A stretch of 64,000 nt of DNA from Gemmatimonadaceae bacterium (GTDB lineage Bacteria; Latescibacterota; UBA2968; UBA8231), in assembly GCA_026706075.1 (NCBI GenBank), contig JAPOZM010000043.1, forward strand, positions 1 to 64,000, in the 5' to 3' direction. Below the pieces are notes generated by a model, which did no database searches, was not told the origin of the DNA, and was given only the letters and a program-made list of their open reading frames with translations. The stretch's first letter is position 1; each line of letters begins with the position of its first letter. The position numbers and the translations under genes are program-made. Positions 8,390-17,800 of this stretch are shown in pieces.

Positions 8390-9733
8390 CTACTGCCAGA
8401 CGTCGCTCACGCCGCCTCCCCGCGCGATCATGCGGTCGAGGGCGAGGAGGTTGAGCATCAGGTGCCGGGGGTGGTGGTAGTTGCCCTTGCGCGAGGTGCG
8501 GGGCCGGAAGGTGACCTTGCGGTCCCCTCCCATGATCCACATGGGATAGCCGTGGGGCTTCAGCGGGTACTTCTCCTGAACGTAGCGGAAGGTGCGGCCG
8601 AACCACCGCTCGGGCCATTCGAGGTCGGTGTGCTCGAGGAGGATCATCATGCCGATGAGGACCTCCTCCTGGAGCCACAGGACCTTGTCGAAGGTGAACG
8701 ATCCGTGGACTTCCATGGCGCGGAAGAAGCCGCCGTAGACATCGTCCCAGGCGACCTCCATGTGCCGCTTCATGCGCTCGGCGGCGAGGTCGAAGAGGGC
8801 CCGGTCGCCGCGGCGCAGCGCCTCGTGGAGGATCATCCAGAAGGTCTCGATGGCGTGGCCGAGGTAGATGTAGTCCTCGTTGTCGTCGTCGGGGCGCTCG
8901 TAGTCGTGGTTCAGGGCCTCGTTGTTGAGGCGGTACTCGGGGTTCCAGAACCGCTCCATGACGACCTTCACCGCATGGGCCAGGCGCGCCTCCAGCTTCG
9001 GGTCCTCGCGTTTCTGCAGCAGCTGGGTCAGCAGCACGATGGTGACCATCTCGAAGCCCTGGATGCGCATCCCGGGATAGCTCACGGGCAGGTATCCCTG
9101 CCCCACGTCCCGTTCGGGATCGTCATAGAGCCTCGCCCCCTTCCAGAAGCTCTCGATGGCCAGCTCCATCGACTCCTCGTCGCCCGCGGCCCTGGCATAC
9201 TCCTGGAGCCCCTCGGCGATGAAGAGGGCGGTATAGCCCATGCGGTCGGCGGCGCCGATCTGGCCGCCCTCGCGGTCGAGGGTCCGGACCCAGTGGCCCT
9301 CCCCGTCCATGCCGTGCCGCAGGATGAAGTCCCGGGTCTTGCGCGCCATCTCGAGGTGGATCTCGCCGCCGAAGTGGTTGTAGGCGAAGGCGTGGGTCCA
9401 CATCCCCCGGCCCTGGTACCACATGTGCTTGTCGGTGTTCACCTGGGTGCCGTCGTGGTCGACGGCGCACATGAAGCCGCCGAGCTCGAAGTCGAAGCCG
9501 GTCCGCTCCCAGAAGGGCAGGTAGTCGTCGAAGAGGTCGCTGCGGTACTGCTCGCGGAGGGCCTCGAGGCTCATGCCGGCGATCTGCGAGCGCATGCCCG
9601 CCGTGGACGGCCTCACGCCCGGCTGCGCGGAGGCCCCGGCGTGGCTGGAGGCGGCGGCCTCCACCCCCAGGACCGGGGAGAGATCGGCCACGGGCGCGAG
9701 GATCAGGCCCTTGAGGAGGTCGCGTCGCTTCAT
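8390..9733 (-). CDS. AGE-family epimerase/isomerase with Tat signal peptide
   Basis: A 447-residue paralogue of the protein at 5138, very similar along its whole length (WYQGRGMW, ALNHDYERPDD, YLGHAIETFW, KVLWLQEEVLIG, YHHPRHLM). It keeps both signature His motifs (GHAIE and YHHPR). It differs by an N-terminal extension, MKRRDLLKG plus a hydrophobic stretch ending near VEAAAS, which is a textbook twin-arginine signal. The ATG at 9733 is chosen because GGAG lies 9 nt upstream; the ATG at 9742 directly abuts it. Predicted to be folded in the cytoplasm and exported to the periplasm, which is unusual for this mostly cytoplasmic family. It follows a Tat-type M28 peptidase gene by about 96 nt. Confidence 0.85.
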   Translation of the reverse strand: MKRRDLLKGLILAPVADLSPVLGVEAAASSHAGASAQPGVRPSTAGMRSQIAGMSLEALREQYRSDLFDDYLPFWERTGFDFELGGFMCAVDHDGTQVNTDKHMWYQGRGMWTHAFAYNHFGGEIHLEMARKTRDFILRHGMDGEGHWVRTLDREGGQIGAADRMGYTALFIAEGLQEYARAAGDEESMELAIESFWKGARLYDDPERDVGQGYLPVSYPGMRIQGFEMVTIVLLTQLLQKREDPKLEARLAHAVKVVMERFWNPEYRLNNEALNHDYERPDDDNEDYIYLGHAIETFWMILHEALRRGDRALFDLAAERMKRHMEVAWDDVYGGFFRAMEVHGSFTFDKVLWLQEEVLIGMMILLEHTDLEWPERWFGRTFRYVQEKYPLKPHGYPMWIMGGDRKVTFRPRTSRKGNYHHPRHLMLNLLALDRMIARGGGVSDVWQ

Positions 9734-9829
9734 GGCGGCCATCTCCGTGATGCAGGAAGGGTTGCCGGGAGCATGTTACGGCGTTGGAGGCCCCCTTTCA
9801 ACGGCCTCCGGGGGTCAGGACCGGCCCGG

Positions 9830-11086
9830 CTACAGCGCCTGTAGCCTCCGCAGGTACTCGTCGAAGACGAGGAAGCTGTTCTCCACGCAGTCGAGGGGCA
9901 CCGTCTCGGCCGTGTCCTCGGGCCGGTGCCACAAGGGCAGCTGGTCCTCGTCGTACCCCCGGCTGTTGAGGTCGATGGTGCGGGCGCCGGCGTCGCTGAA
10001 GATCCGGGCCTCGCCGCGGATGAACGGCTGGTTCTCGAAGGCGATCGGATAGGCCGGGTCGAACCGGTTGTGTGGGCGCAGGTCGTCGTGGATGGCGTCC
10101 ATGACCCGCACCAGCTCCGGGTCGTCGGTGTGGACGTAGAGGTTCGGGCCGTAGGTGAGGGAGTCGAAGTTGACGCAGAACCGGATGCGGTCGAGGGTGC
10201 CCTCGGCCTCTCTCCGGGCGGCGTAGTGCAGGGCGCCGAGCAGGTTGTACTCCTCGGCGCCGGTGCCCATGAAGGTCAGGGTGCGCCGCGGACGGGTACC
10301 CGACACGGCGTGGGCGAGCATGAGGACGACGATCAGGGAGGCGGTGTTGTCGTTGGCCCCCTGCGTGTTGTACTGGGTATCGGCGTGGGCGAAGACGAGG
10401 ATCTCCTCCTCGGTCTCGCCGGGCAGGGTGCCGACGATGTTGCAGGTGCGGGCGCCGGGGACGAACTCCGCCTTGAAGTGCAGGCGGGCCCGCGCCCCCT
10501 CGGCAGCGGCCTGCTGGAGGAAGGAGACATCCTGCTTTCCGACGCACACCCGGGGGACGGTGGCGCCCTCGTGGCCGGGCGAGATGGCGCCGGTCACGGC
10601 CCGGCCGTAGGCGCTGACCGTCACGTGGGCCGCCGCCGCCCCCGAGGAAGGATCGACGATGGCGAAGGGCGCGCCCCCCTCCTCTTCCCGGGCCCTCAGG
10701 ATGCCGCGGGCCCCCTGCTCCGGGGGCCAGGCGCTGCCGAAGGCGGGATAGCACTCCAGGCTGCGCCCGTCGCAGTAGAACACGGGCTCCTCCAGCAGGC
10801 GCCAGCCGAGGAACTCGAACCAGTCGAGCTCGGTGTGCGGCACGGCCAGGGCCAGCTCGCGGCGGATCAGCTCGGCGGACAGGTCGTAGTCCTCGCTGCC
10901 GGCGTAGCGCGGGCCGAAGCCCGTGCACAGCATGTCGAGCATGCGGGCGAGGTAGCGGGCCCGGGCCTCCGGCGTGGCCACGAGGTGGCGGCTGTCGAGG
11001 GCGGCCGCCAGCAGCGGCAGCGGGCCGAGGGCCGCCGAGGCGGCGAGTGAGCTTCCGAGGGCGCCGATGAATCGCCGACGTCTCAT
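9830..11086 (-). CDS. M28-family zinc peptidase, Tat-exported
   Basis: 418 residues. The N-terminus MRRRRFIGALG followed by an Ala/Leu-rich core is a twin-arginine signal. The M28 di-zinc site is visible in order: His234 (FAHAD), Asp246 (GANDN), the Glu pair 278-279 (GTGAEE), Asp308 (NFDS) and His387 (LWHRPED). The family comprises aminopeptidases and carboxypeptidases, and related enzymes act on amino-acylated or cyclised substrates, so specificity is open. The insert between about 90 and 210 resembles a PA-like domain. It is the first gene of a minus-strand pair with the Tat-exported AGE enzyme and is divergent from the ABC importer operon (150-nt gap). A paralogue without a signal lies at 18323. 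Confidence 0.85.
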   Translation of the reverse strand: MRRRRFIGALGSSLAASAALGPLPLLAAALDSRHLVATPEARARYLARMLDMLCTGFGPRYAGSEDYDLSAELIRRELALAVPHTELDWFEFLGWRLLEEPVFYCDGRSLECYPAFGSAWPPEQGARGILRAREEEGGAPFAIVDPSSGAAAAHVTVSAYGRAVTGAISPGHEGATVPRVCVGKQDVSFLQQAAAEGARARLHFKAEFVPGARTCNIVGTLPGETEEEILVFAHADTQYNTQGANDNTASLIVVLMLAHAVSGTRPRRTLTFMGTGAEEYNLLGALHYAARREAEGTLDRIRFCVNFDSLTYGPNLYVHTDDPELVRVMDAIHDDLRPHNRFDPAYPIAFENQPFIRGEARIFSDAGARTIDLNSRGYDEDQLPLWHRPEDTAETVPLDCVENSFLVFDEYLRRLQAL

Positions 11087-11236
11087 GGGCTGGCTCCTTG
11101 GACGGGTTGGCGGCGATCAAGCTCGCCCCGGGCGGGCGGCGGTGCAAACGAAAAAGGCCCCGGGGCCGCCACGGGCAGGCGGGCCAGGCTCTGCCTATGT
11201 TCACCCAATCCGGTCCACATCGCAGGAAGAGACCTG

Positions 11237-13168
11237 TTGCCGTTGAGCACTGCGGACATCTGGCGTGGGAGACGCCTGTGCGGCGCCCTGGGCCGCCTGG
11301 CCGCCATGGGGCTGCTGCTGGCCCCGGCGCCGGAGGCCGGGGCGGCCGCATACCGCCAGGCGCCGCTGCTGGAGGAGGCGGTCCGGCGGGGCGAGCTGCC
11401 GCCGCTGGCCGAGCGCCTGCCGCCGGAGCCGATGGTGGTGACGCCGGCCCAGGAGATCGGGCGCTACGGCGGCACCTGGCACCGCATGATGCGCGGCTCC
11501 AGCGACTTCCACGCCTACGGCCGCTGCGTCTACGAGCAGATGGTCCGCTGGCGCGCCTCCGAGGAAGGCGGCCTCGAGGTCGGCCCGGGGCTCGTGCAGC
11601 GCTGGGAGTACGCCGACGGCGACCGCACCCTGAGGCTGCACCTGCGCCGGGGCCTGCGCTGGTCGGACGGCCATCCCTTCTCGGCCGACGACGTGCTGTT
11701 CTGGTGGGAGAAGATCGCCGGCGACCCCAACCTCAGCGGCACCGTGCCTCGTTACTGGGCGCCCGACGACGAGCCGATGGAGCTGGCCCGCATCGACAGC
11801 TTCACCGTGGAGCTGCGCTTCGCCCGTCCCTATCCGCTGGCGGTGAAGTACCTGGCCTTCAAGGGCAACCAGTGGCCCCTGGTCTTCGAGCGCGCCGGGT
11901 TCTTCGCCCCCCGCCACTACCTGGAGCGCTACCTGCCGGCGGCGGGCGCCGACGACCTGGCGGGGTACTCCCTCTTCGAGCAGAAAGCCAACGACTTCAA
12001 CCCCGAGCGCCCGGTCATGTCCGCCTGGCGCGTGGCCGAGTGGAAGCCGGGAAGCCACCTGCTGGCCGAGCGCAACCCCTACTACTGGAAGGTCGACCCG
12101 GCGGGCAACCAGCTCCCCTACCTCGACCGCATCCGCATGGAGATCTTCCTCAACCGGGAGATGATCAACTTCCGGGCGGTCACCGGCGCCCTGCAGATGC
12201 AGTTCCGCCACTTCAACCACGAGGACCTGCCCCTGCTGCGCTCCTTCACCGACGAGCGCGGCTACCGCATCATCGAGTACGACGCCCCAGGCATCCGCGG
12301 GATCATGCCCAACCTCGAGTACCCCGGCGATCCCGTGGTCCGCGAGCTGCTGCAGAGCCGGCACCTGCGCATCGCCCTGTCGCTGGCCATCGACCGGCAG
12401 CTGATCAACCGCCTCTGCTACGGCGGCTCGGGGCGGATCACGCCGATGGCCCTGCACCCCTCGGCGCCGGACTACGTGGAGGTGCCGGAGGCGCCCGACC
12501 ACGCCCGCTACGACCCGGAGCGGGCCAGGGCCCTGCTCGACTCGATCGGTCTCGACCGCCGCGACGACGCCGGCTTCCGCCTGGGGCCCGACGGCGAGCG
12601 GGTGAGCCTGATCCTCGAGCTGATGGTCGTCGAGGGGCCGGACATGGACGCCGTGGAGATCGTGCGCTCCCAGTGGGAGGAGGTGGGGATCCAGACGGCC
12701 CTGAAGCCGGAGGAGAGGACCCTCTACCACCAGCGGGTCACCCAGAACGGCGAGCACATGATCGGCATCGTCGGCGCCGAGGCCACCTTTCCGCTGCTGA
12801 GCTCGCCCCGGTGGTTCGCCACCAGCCTGTGGTCGGAGTGGGCCCACCACTGGGCGCGCTGGTACCTCAGCGGCGGCCGCCGGGGCGCCGAGCCGCCGCC
12901 GGGGGCCAGACGCCTCCAGGAGATCCAGGGCATCATGTCGGTCACCGTCGACCGCGCCGAGCGGCAGCGGCTGTGGCGCGAGGTGATCGCCAACCACGCC
13001 GAGAACATGTGGGTCATCCCGCTGGTCACCCAGGGATCGCAGATCGGCGTGCTGAGCGACGACTTCGGCAACGTCCCGGAGAGGGCGATCTCCTCGTGGG
13101 TCACCATGACCCCGGGGTACCTCAGCCCCGAGACCTTCTTCAGCCGCGGCGCCGGGGCCGGGCGCTGA
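11237..13168 (+). CDS. ABC importer substrate-binding protein, oligopeptide/nickel family (SBP_bac_5)
   Basis: 643 residues. The N-terminal 38 form a signal sequence (RLAAMGLLLAPAPEAGAAA). The start is TTG at 11237 with AGGAAGAG upstream; no ATG gives a better full signal. Body motifs of family 5 solute-binding proteins are present: LRLHLRRGLRWSDGHPFSADDV (129-150), the NPYYWKVDP segment near 280, LRIALSLAIDR near 380 and a C-terminal MSVTVD..ERQRLWREV helix. It captures oligopeptides or a related small ligand in the periplasm and delivers it to the permeases encoded next (9 nt downstream). It lacks an obvious lipobox, so it may be free in the periplasm. The length is at the large end for the family. 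Confidence 0.88.
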   Translation: MPLSTADIWRGRRLCGALGRLAAMGLLLAPAPEAGAAAYRQAPLLEEAVRRGELPPLAERLPPEPMVVTPAQEIGRYGGTWHRMMRGSSDFHAYGRCVYEQMVRWRASEEGGLEVGPGLVQRWEYADGDRTLRLHLRRGLRWSDGHPFSADDVLFWWEKIAGDPNLSGTVPRYWAPDDEPMELARIDSFTVELRFARPYPLAVKYLAFKGNQWPLVFERAGFFAPRHYLERYLPAAGADDLAGYSLFEQKANDFNPERPVMSAWRVAEWKPGSHLLAERNPYYWKVDPAGNQLPYLDRIRMEIFLNREMINFRAVTGALQMQFRHFNHEDLPLLRSFTDERGYRIIEYDAPGIRGIMPNLEYPGDPVVRELLQSRHLRIALSLAIDRQLINRLCYGGSGRITPMALHPSAPDYVEVPEAPDHARYDPERARALLDSIGLDRRDDAGFRLGPDGERVSLILELMVVEGPDMDAVEIVRSQWEEVGIQTALKPEERTLYHQRVTQNGEHMIGIVGAEATFPLLSSPRWFATSLWSEWAHHWARWYLSGGRRGAEPPPGARRLQEIQGIMSVTVDRAERQRLWREVIANHAENMWVIPLVTQGSQIGVLSDDFGNVPERAISSWVTMTPGYLSPETFFSRGAGAGR

Positions 13169-13177
13169 GAGCGGCCC

Positions 13178-14161
13178 ATGGCGACCTACATCCTGCGGCG
13201 GCTCCTGCGGCTGGTGCCGACCCTGTTCGTCATTTCGATCCTGACCTTCGTCGTCATCCAGCTGCCCCCGGGGGACTTCTTCGACTCCCTCCAGGCGCAG
13301 CTGGCCGAGAGCGAGTCCCGCGCCGACCAGCAGGCCTTCGACGCCCTGCGCGAGCAGTACCACCTCGACGACCCCCTGTGGAAGCAGTACCTCTACTGGA
13401 TCGGGGGCTGCCTGCAGGGGGACTTCGGCTACTCCTTCGAGTGGCGCCGGCCGGTGGCCGACCTCATCGGCGAGCGCCTCGGCCTGACCTTCGTCATGTC
13501 CCTCGGGTCGCTGCTGTTCATGTGGGCCGTGGCCATCCCCATCGGCATCTACTCCGCCCGCCACCGCCTCTCGGCGGGCGACTACGGCCTGACCTTCGTC
13601 GCCTTCATCGGCCTCTGCGTCCCCAACTTCGTCATCGCCCTGGTGGCGATGTACGCCTCCGTGTTCTGGTTCGGGGGCAGCGCCGGCGGCCTGTTCTCGC
13701 CGGAGTACAAGTACGCCCCCTGGAGCCTGGACCGGGTGTGGGACCTGCTGCGCCACCTGTGGATCCCGGTCGTCGTCATCGGCGCCGCGGGGACGGCGAC
13801 GATGACGCGCCTCATGCGCACGAGCATGCTCGACGTCCTCGGCCGGCCCTACATCACCACGGCCCGCGCCAAGGGGCTGGCCGAGCGCTGGGTGATCTAC
13901 AAGTACGCCGTGCGCGTGGCGATCAACCCCATGATCAGCATCATGGGTCTGCAGATCCCGCAGCTCGTCTCGGGCTCGATCATCGTCTCCATCGTCCTGG
14001 GCCTGCCGACCACGGGCCCCCTGTTCTACCGGGCCCTGGAGACGCAGGACATGTACCTGGCCGGCACCTTCCTGATGCTGCTGGCGGTGCTGCTCCTCCT
14101 CGGCAACCTGGTGGCCGACATCCTCCTGGCCCTCGTCGACCCGAGGATCCGCCTTGAGTGA
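13178..14161 (+). CDS. dppB: Oligopeptide-type ABC transporter permease, DppB/OppB-like
   Basis: A 327-residue inner-membrane permease. The N-terminal MATYILRRLLRLVPTLFVI is diagnostic of the DppB/OppB class. About six membrane helices follow, with the BPD_transp_1 coupling (EAA) loop around 230-250 (TTARAKGLAERWVIYKYAVR). There is an expanded loop (QAQLAESESRADQQ) between helices 1 and 2. It forms a heterodimeric channel with the next gene, whose TTG start overlaps its stop by 8 nt. Confidence 0.9.
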   Translation: MATYILRRLLRLVPTLFVISILTFVVIQLPPGDFFDSLQAQLAESESRADQQAFDALREQYHLDDPLWKQYLYWIGGCLQGDFGYSFEWRRPVADLIGERLGLTFVMSLGSLLFMWAVAIPIGIYSARHRLSAGDYGLTFVAFIGLCVPNFVIALVAMYASVFWFGGSAGGLFSPEYKYAPWSLDRVWDLLRHLWIPVVVIGAAGTATMTRLMRTSMLDVLGRPYITTARAKGLAERWVIYKYAVRVAINPMISIMGLQIPQLVSGSIIVSIVLGLPTTGPLFYRALETQDMYLAGTFLMLLAVLLLLGNLVADILLALVDPRIRLE

Positions 14162-15254
14162 GCCCCGCGACAGCCTCTCCACGGCGGGCCAGTGGAAGCT
14201 GGCCTGGATCGGCTTCCGCCGGAACCGGGTGGCCCTCGCCTCCGGCGTCGTCCTCGGCCTCCTCTACCTGGTGACCCTGCTCTCCGGGTTCCTGGCCCCC
14301 TACGGGCCCGACCACCGCTTCGCCCGCCGCGCCTACGTGCCGCCCCAGGGCCTGCACCTGTTCACCGCCGAGGGCTTCCACTGGCCGCCCTTCGCCTACG
14401 GCCTGAGGACGAGCGTCGACGAGCGCAGCGGCCGCACCCTGTACGCGCCCGACCCGGAGCGCATCCATCCCTTCCGGCTCTTCGCCCGCGGCGACGAGCA
14501 CTCCTTCCTGGGGGTGAGGACCGACCTCCACCTCTTCGGCGTCGACGCCCCGCCCGGGGAGGGGCTGTTCCTCTTCGGCACCGACCGCCAGGGGCGCGAC
14601 CAGCTCTCGCGCATCCTCTACGGCGCCCGCATCTCCCTGACCATCGGCCTCGTGGGCGTCACCATCAGCGTCCTCCTCGGCGCCGTCCTCGGGGTCACCT
14701 CCGGCTACTTCGGGGGCTGGATCGACGAGCTCCTGCAGCGCACGGTGGAGATGCTGCGCGCCTTCCCGCAGATCCCCCTGTGGATGGCCCTGTCGGCGGC
14801 GATCCCGCCGGACATCGACCAGGTGACCAGCTACTTCATGATCACCCTGATCCTCTCCCTGCTGGGCTGGACGTCGCTGGCCCGCATCGTCCGCGGCAAG
14901 GTCCTCTCCCTGCGCAGCGAGGAGTTCGTCGCCGCCGCGGTGCTCATGGGGGCGAGCCACAAGCGCATCATCTTCCGCCACCTGATCCCGGGCGTCATGG
15001 GCGAGATCATCGTCGTCGCCACCATCGCCGTGCCCACCATGATCCTCGCCGAGAGCGCCCTCTCCTTCCTCAACCTGGGGATCCGCCCGCCCATGACCAG
15101 CTGGGGCGTCCTGCTGCAGGACGGCCGCAACCTCACCACCCTCTACTTCCACCCCTGGCTGCTGATGCCGGCGCTCTTCATCGTCGTCGTCGTCCTCTGC
15201 TTCAACTTCCTCGGCGACGCCTTCCGCGACGCCGCCGACCCGTACACCGACTGA
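14154..15254 (+). CDS. dppC: Oligopeptide-type ABC transporter permease, DppC/OppC-like
   Basis: A 366-residue permease. The start is TTG at 14154, overlapping the upstream stop codon. Helix 1 (NRVALASGVVLGLLYLVTLLSG) is followed by a long periplasmic insert (about 50-135) typical of the longer OppC subtype. The core then begins with FGTDRQGRDQLSRILYGARIS. The EAA-like loop AAAVLMGASHKRIIFRHLIP (257-276) contacts the ATPases, and LNLGIRPPMTSWG is conserved. The next gene starts after 2 nt. Confidence 0.9.
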   Translation: MSEPRDSLSTAGQWKLAWIGFRRNRVALASGVVLGLLYLVTLLSGFLAPYGPDHRFARRAYVPPQGLHLFTAEGFHWPPFAYGLRTSVDERSGRTLYAPDPERIHPFRLFARGDEHSFLGVRTDLHLFGVDAPPGEGLFLFGTDRQGRDQLSRILYGARISLTIGLVGVTISVLLGAVLGVTSGYFGGWIDELLQRTVEMLRAFPQIPLWMALSAAIPPDIDQVTSYFMITLILSLLGWTSLARIVRGKVLSLRSEEFVAAAVLMGASHKRIIFRHLIPGVMGEIIVVATIAVPTMILAESALSFLNLGIRPPMTSWGVLLQDGRNLTTLYFHPWLLMPALFIVVVVLCFNFLGDAFRDAADPYTD

Positions 15255-15256
15255 CG

Positions 15257-16294
15257 ATGACCGCGGCCCCCGACGCACGCGAGACGGTCCTCGAGATCGA
15301 GGACCTGAACCTCTCCTTCGACACCCTCGACGGCGGCGTCGACGTCATCCAGGGGGTCGACCTCGTGGTCCACCGCGGCGAGGCCGTGGGACTCGTGGGC
15401 GAGAGCGGCTCGGGCAAGAGCGTCACCGCCATGAGCGTGCTGCGGCTGCTGCGGGAGCCCCCGGCGCGCCTGGCCGGCTCGATCCGCCTCCACCAGCCGC
15501 GGGGGGCGCCGCCCACCGACCTGGCCCGCCTCGACCCGGGGAGCCGGCGCCTCCAGGAGGTCCGCGGCAACGACGTGGCCATGGTCTTCCAGGAGCCGAT
15601 GAGCTCCCTGTCGCCGGTCTTCAGCGTCGGCCACCAGGTGGCCGAGGTGATCTGGCTGCACCAGGACAAGAGCCGGGCCCGGGCCCACGCCGAGGCCGAG
15701 GAGCTGCTCGAGCAGGTGGGGATCCCGGAGCCGGCCCGCGTGGCCGGCCTGTACCCGCACAACCTCTCGGGCGGCCAGCTGCAGCGGGTGATGATCGCCA
15801 TGGCCCTCGCCTGCCGGCCGGCCCTGCTCATCGCCGACGAGCCGACCACGGCCCTGGACGTGACCATCCAGGCCCAGATCATGGAGCTGCTGGGGCAGCT
15901 GCGGGCCTCCCTCGACCTGGCGGTGCTGCTCATCACCCACGACCTCGGGGTGGTGGCCGGCTTCTGCTCGCGGGTGAACGTGATGTACATGGGCCGCATC
16001 GTCGAGGAAGGCCCGGTGGAGCGCATCTTCGAGGCGCCCGCCCACCCGTACACGCAGGGCCTGCTGAGGAGCATTCCGCAGCCGGGGCAGCGGCACAAGG
16101 AGCGCTTCCCGGCGATCCGGGGGACCGTGCCCGACCCGCGCCAGGTGCCGCCGGGATGCGCCTTCGGGCCGCGGTGCGACCTCTTCGAGGCCGGCCTCTG
16201 CGACCGCCCGCGGCCCGTCCCCCCGGCGGCAGTCGGGGACGGGCACAGCGCCCGGTGCTACCGGACGGAGGCGGCCGCCGATGCCCGCTCCTGA
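15257..16294 (+). CDS. dppD: Oligopeptide-type ABC transporter ATPase, DppD/OppD-like
   Basis: A 345-residue ATP-binding subunit. Walker A is GESGSGKS (48-55), Q-loop FQEPMSSLSP (111-120), signature LSGGQ (170-174), Walker B LLIADEP (190-196) and the H-loop His is in LLITHDLG. The C-terminal oligo_HPY extension carries four Cys residues in the order CAFGPRC...LC...RCY, as in DppD proteins that bind an Fe-S cluster or zinc there. Its start lies 2 nt after dppC and its end overlaps dppF by 14 nt. It powers import together with DppF. Confidence 0.92.
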   Translation: MTAAPDARETVLEIEDLNLSFDTLDGGVDVIQGVDLVVHRGEAVGLVGESGSGKSVTAMSVLRLLREPPARLAGSIRLHQPRGAPPTDLARLDPGSRRLQEVRGNDVAMVFQEPMSSLSPVFSVGHQVAEVIWLHQDKSRARAHAEAEELLEQVGIPEPARVAGLYPHNLSGGQLQRVMIAMALACRPALLIADEPTTALDVTIQAQIMELLGQLRASLDLAVLLITHDLGVVAGFCSRVNVMYMGRIVEEGPVERIFEAPAHPYTQGLLRSIPQPGQRHKERFPAIRGTVPDPRQVPPGCAFGPRCDLFEAGLCDRPRPVPPAAVGDGHSARCYRTEAAADARS

Positions 16295-17294
16295 CGTGAT
16301 CCTGAAGGTCCGGGGACTGAAGACCTACTTCCCCGTCCTCAAGGGGCTGATCCGCCGGCCGGTGGGCGCGGTCAAGGCCGTGGACGGCGTCGACCTGGAC
16401 GTTCACCAAGGCGAGATCCTCGGCCTGGCCGGCGAGAGCGGCTGCGGCAAGACGACGACGATCCGCAGCGTCATCCGCGCCATCGAGCCGACAGCGGGAA
16501 CGGTGGAGTACCGGGGGCCGGACGGCTGGATGGACGTCCTGAGCCTCGACGCGGAGGGCCTGAAGACGCTGCGGGCCCAGATGCAGTATGTCTTCCAGAA
16601 CCCCTATTCCGCCCTCGACCCGCGCATGACGGTGCGCGACATCGTCGCCGAGCCCCTGATCATCCGAGGGCGCATCAGGGGCGCCGAGCTCACCGACCAG
16701 GTGGCGGGTCTGCTGGAGCGGGTGGGGCTGAACGCGGCCCACATGAACCGCTACCCCCACGCCTTCAGCGGCGGCCAGCGGCAGCGCATCGGCATCGCCC
16801 GGGCCCTGGCCCTCAAGCCGCGGCTGCTGATGCTGGACGAGCCCGTGTCGGCCCTGGACGTCTCGGTGCGGGCCCAGATCCTCAACCTGCTCCTCGACCT
16901 GCAGCAGGAGGAGGGCCTCACCTACATCATCGTCGCCCACGACCTCAGCGTGCTCGAGCGGATCTGCGACCGCATCGCGGTGATGTACCTGGGCCAGATC
17001 ATGGAGCTGGCCGAGAGCCGCCGCCTCTTCGCCGGGCCCCGCCACCCCTACACGCGGTCCCTGCTGTCGGCGATCCCCGTAGCCGACCCCCGGGCCCGGG
17101 TCGAGCGCGAGATCCTGGAGGGGGACACGCCGAACCCGGCCGACTCGCCCGAGGGCTGCAAGTTCTGCGGCCGCTGTCCGCTGGTGGAGCCGCGGTGCGT
17201 GGAGGAGGAGCCGCCCATGTCCTACGTTTCCGGCGGCGGTCTGGCGCGCTGCCACCTGGTCCATGGCGACGCCGATCCGACACCGACGCGATGA
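16281..17294 (+). CDS. dppF: Oligopeptide-type ABC transporter ATPase, DppF/OppF-like
   Basis: 337 residues. Walker A is GESGCGKT (51-58), Q-loop FQNPYSALDPRM, signature FSGGQRQRIG, Walker B LLMLDEP and H-loop IIVAHDLSV. The C-terminal oligo_HPY region has a CKFCGRC...RC cluster. It pairs with DppD as the asymmetric ATPase dimer. Its stop overlaps the start of an MNT-type nucleotidyltransferase (ATGA), extending the operon. Confidence 0.92.
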   Translation: MPAPDVILKVRGLKTYFPVLKGLIRRPVGAVKAVDGVDLDVHQGEILGLAGESGCGKTTTIRSVIRAIEPTAGTVEYRGPDGWMDVLSLDAEGLKTLRAQMQYVFQNPYSALDPRMTVRDIVAEPLIIRGRIRGAELTDQVAGLLERVGLNAAHMNRYPHAFSGGQRQRIGIARALALKPRLLMLDEPVSALDVSVRAQILNLLLDLQQEEGLTYIIVAHDLSVLERICDRIAVMYLGQIMELAESRRLFAGPRHPYTRSLLSAIPVADPRARVEREILEGDTPNPADSPEGCKFCGRCPLVEPRCVEEEPPMSYVSGGGLARCHLVHGDADPTPTR

Positions 17295-17800
17295 ACAACC
17301 GGGGCCACATCGGTTACGACGACTACCGCGAGTACCTCCAGCTCCTGCTCGAGCGCCTGCGGGACCACCACTCCGGCGAGCAGGTGCTCGGCTGCGCCCT
17401 CTTCGGCTCGGTGGCCCGCGCCGAGGCCCGTCCGGACAGCGACATCGACCTGCTGGTCGTCGTCGCCCGCGTCGCCAGCGACACGATGCCGCGCTTCGTG
17501 CGCCTCCTCCACGAACTCGAGGCCGATCCGGTGGCAACCCGCCTGCGCGACCGGGGCCTGCGTCCCGACCCCTACCCGGTCTTCATGACCGCGCGGGACC
17601 TGGAGGCCCGTCCCCTGATCCTCCTCGACATCCTGGACCACGGCATCGTGCTCCACGACTCCGGCCCCCTGGGGGACCGCATGGAACGCCTGCGCCGGCG
17701 CATGGACGAGCTGGGTACCCGCAAGGTGACGCACGCCGACGGCTCCTGGCACTGGGACCTCAAGCCGGACTGGGCGCCGGGCGAGGTGGTCGAGCTGTGA
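17291..17800 (+). CDS. MNT-type minimal nucleotidyltransferase domain protein
   Basis: A 169-residue protein of the DNA-polymerase-beta-like nucleotidyltransferase fold. The catalytic signature is GS (39-40) followed by the Asp pair 51/53 in DSDIDLL. The start codon overlaps the dppF stop (ATGA) and the stop overlaps the next gene (GTGA), so translation is coupled on both sides. MNT proteins paired with HEPN proteins often act as antitoxins that adenylylate the HEPN partner, or as stand-alone modifiers. This one is longer than the usual 95-110-residue antitoxin, with an extra C-terminal helical part (100-169). Its place inside a transporter operon is odd. Confidence 0.8.
   Translation: MNNRGHIGYDDYREYLQLLLERLRDHHSGEQVLGCALFGSVARAEARPDSDIDLLVVVARVASDTMPRFVRLLHELEADPVATRLRDRGLRPDPYPVFMTARDLEARPLILLDILDHGIVLHDSGPLGDRMERLRRRMDELGTRKVTHADGSWHWDLKPDWAPGEVVEL

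Noticed and set aside
6656-9844. Open frame of more than 1000 codons spanning the DUF6785 gene and beyond (plus strand)
   Set aside because: Arg/Pro/Gly-rich translation without domains. It runs in another frame over a clear membrane protein and antisense to the AGE gene: a GC-rich shadow frame.
11098-14157. Open frames of about 1000 codons on both strands across the ABC transporter genes
   Set aside because: Low-complexity Arg/Pro or Val/Asp/Gly translations; the real genes show full ABC transporter motifs in the other frame.
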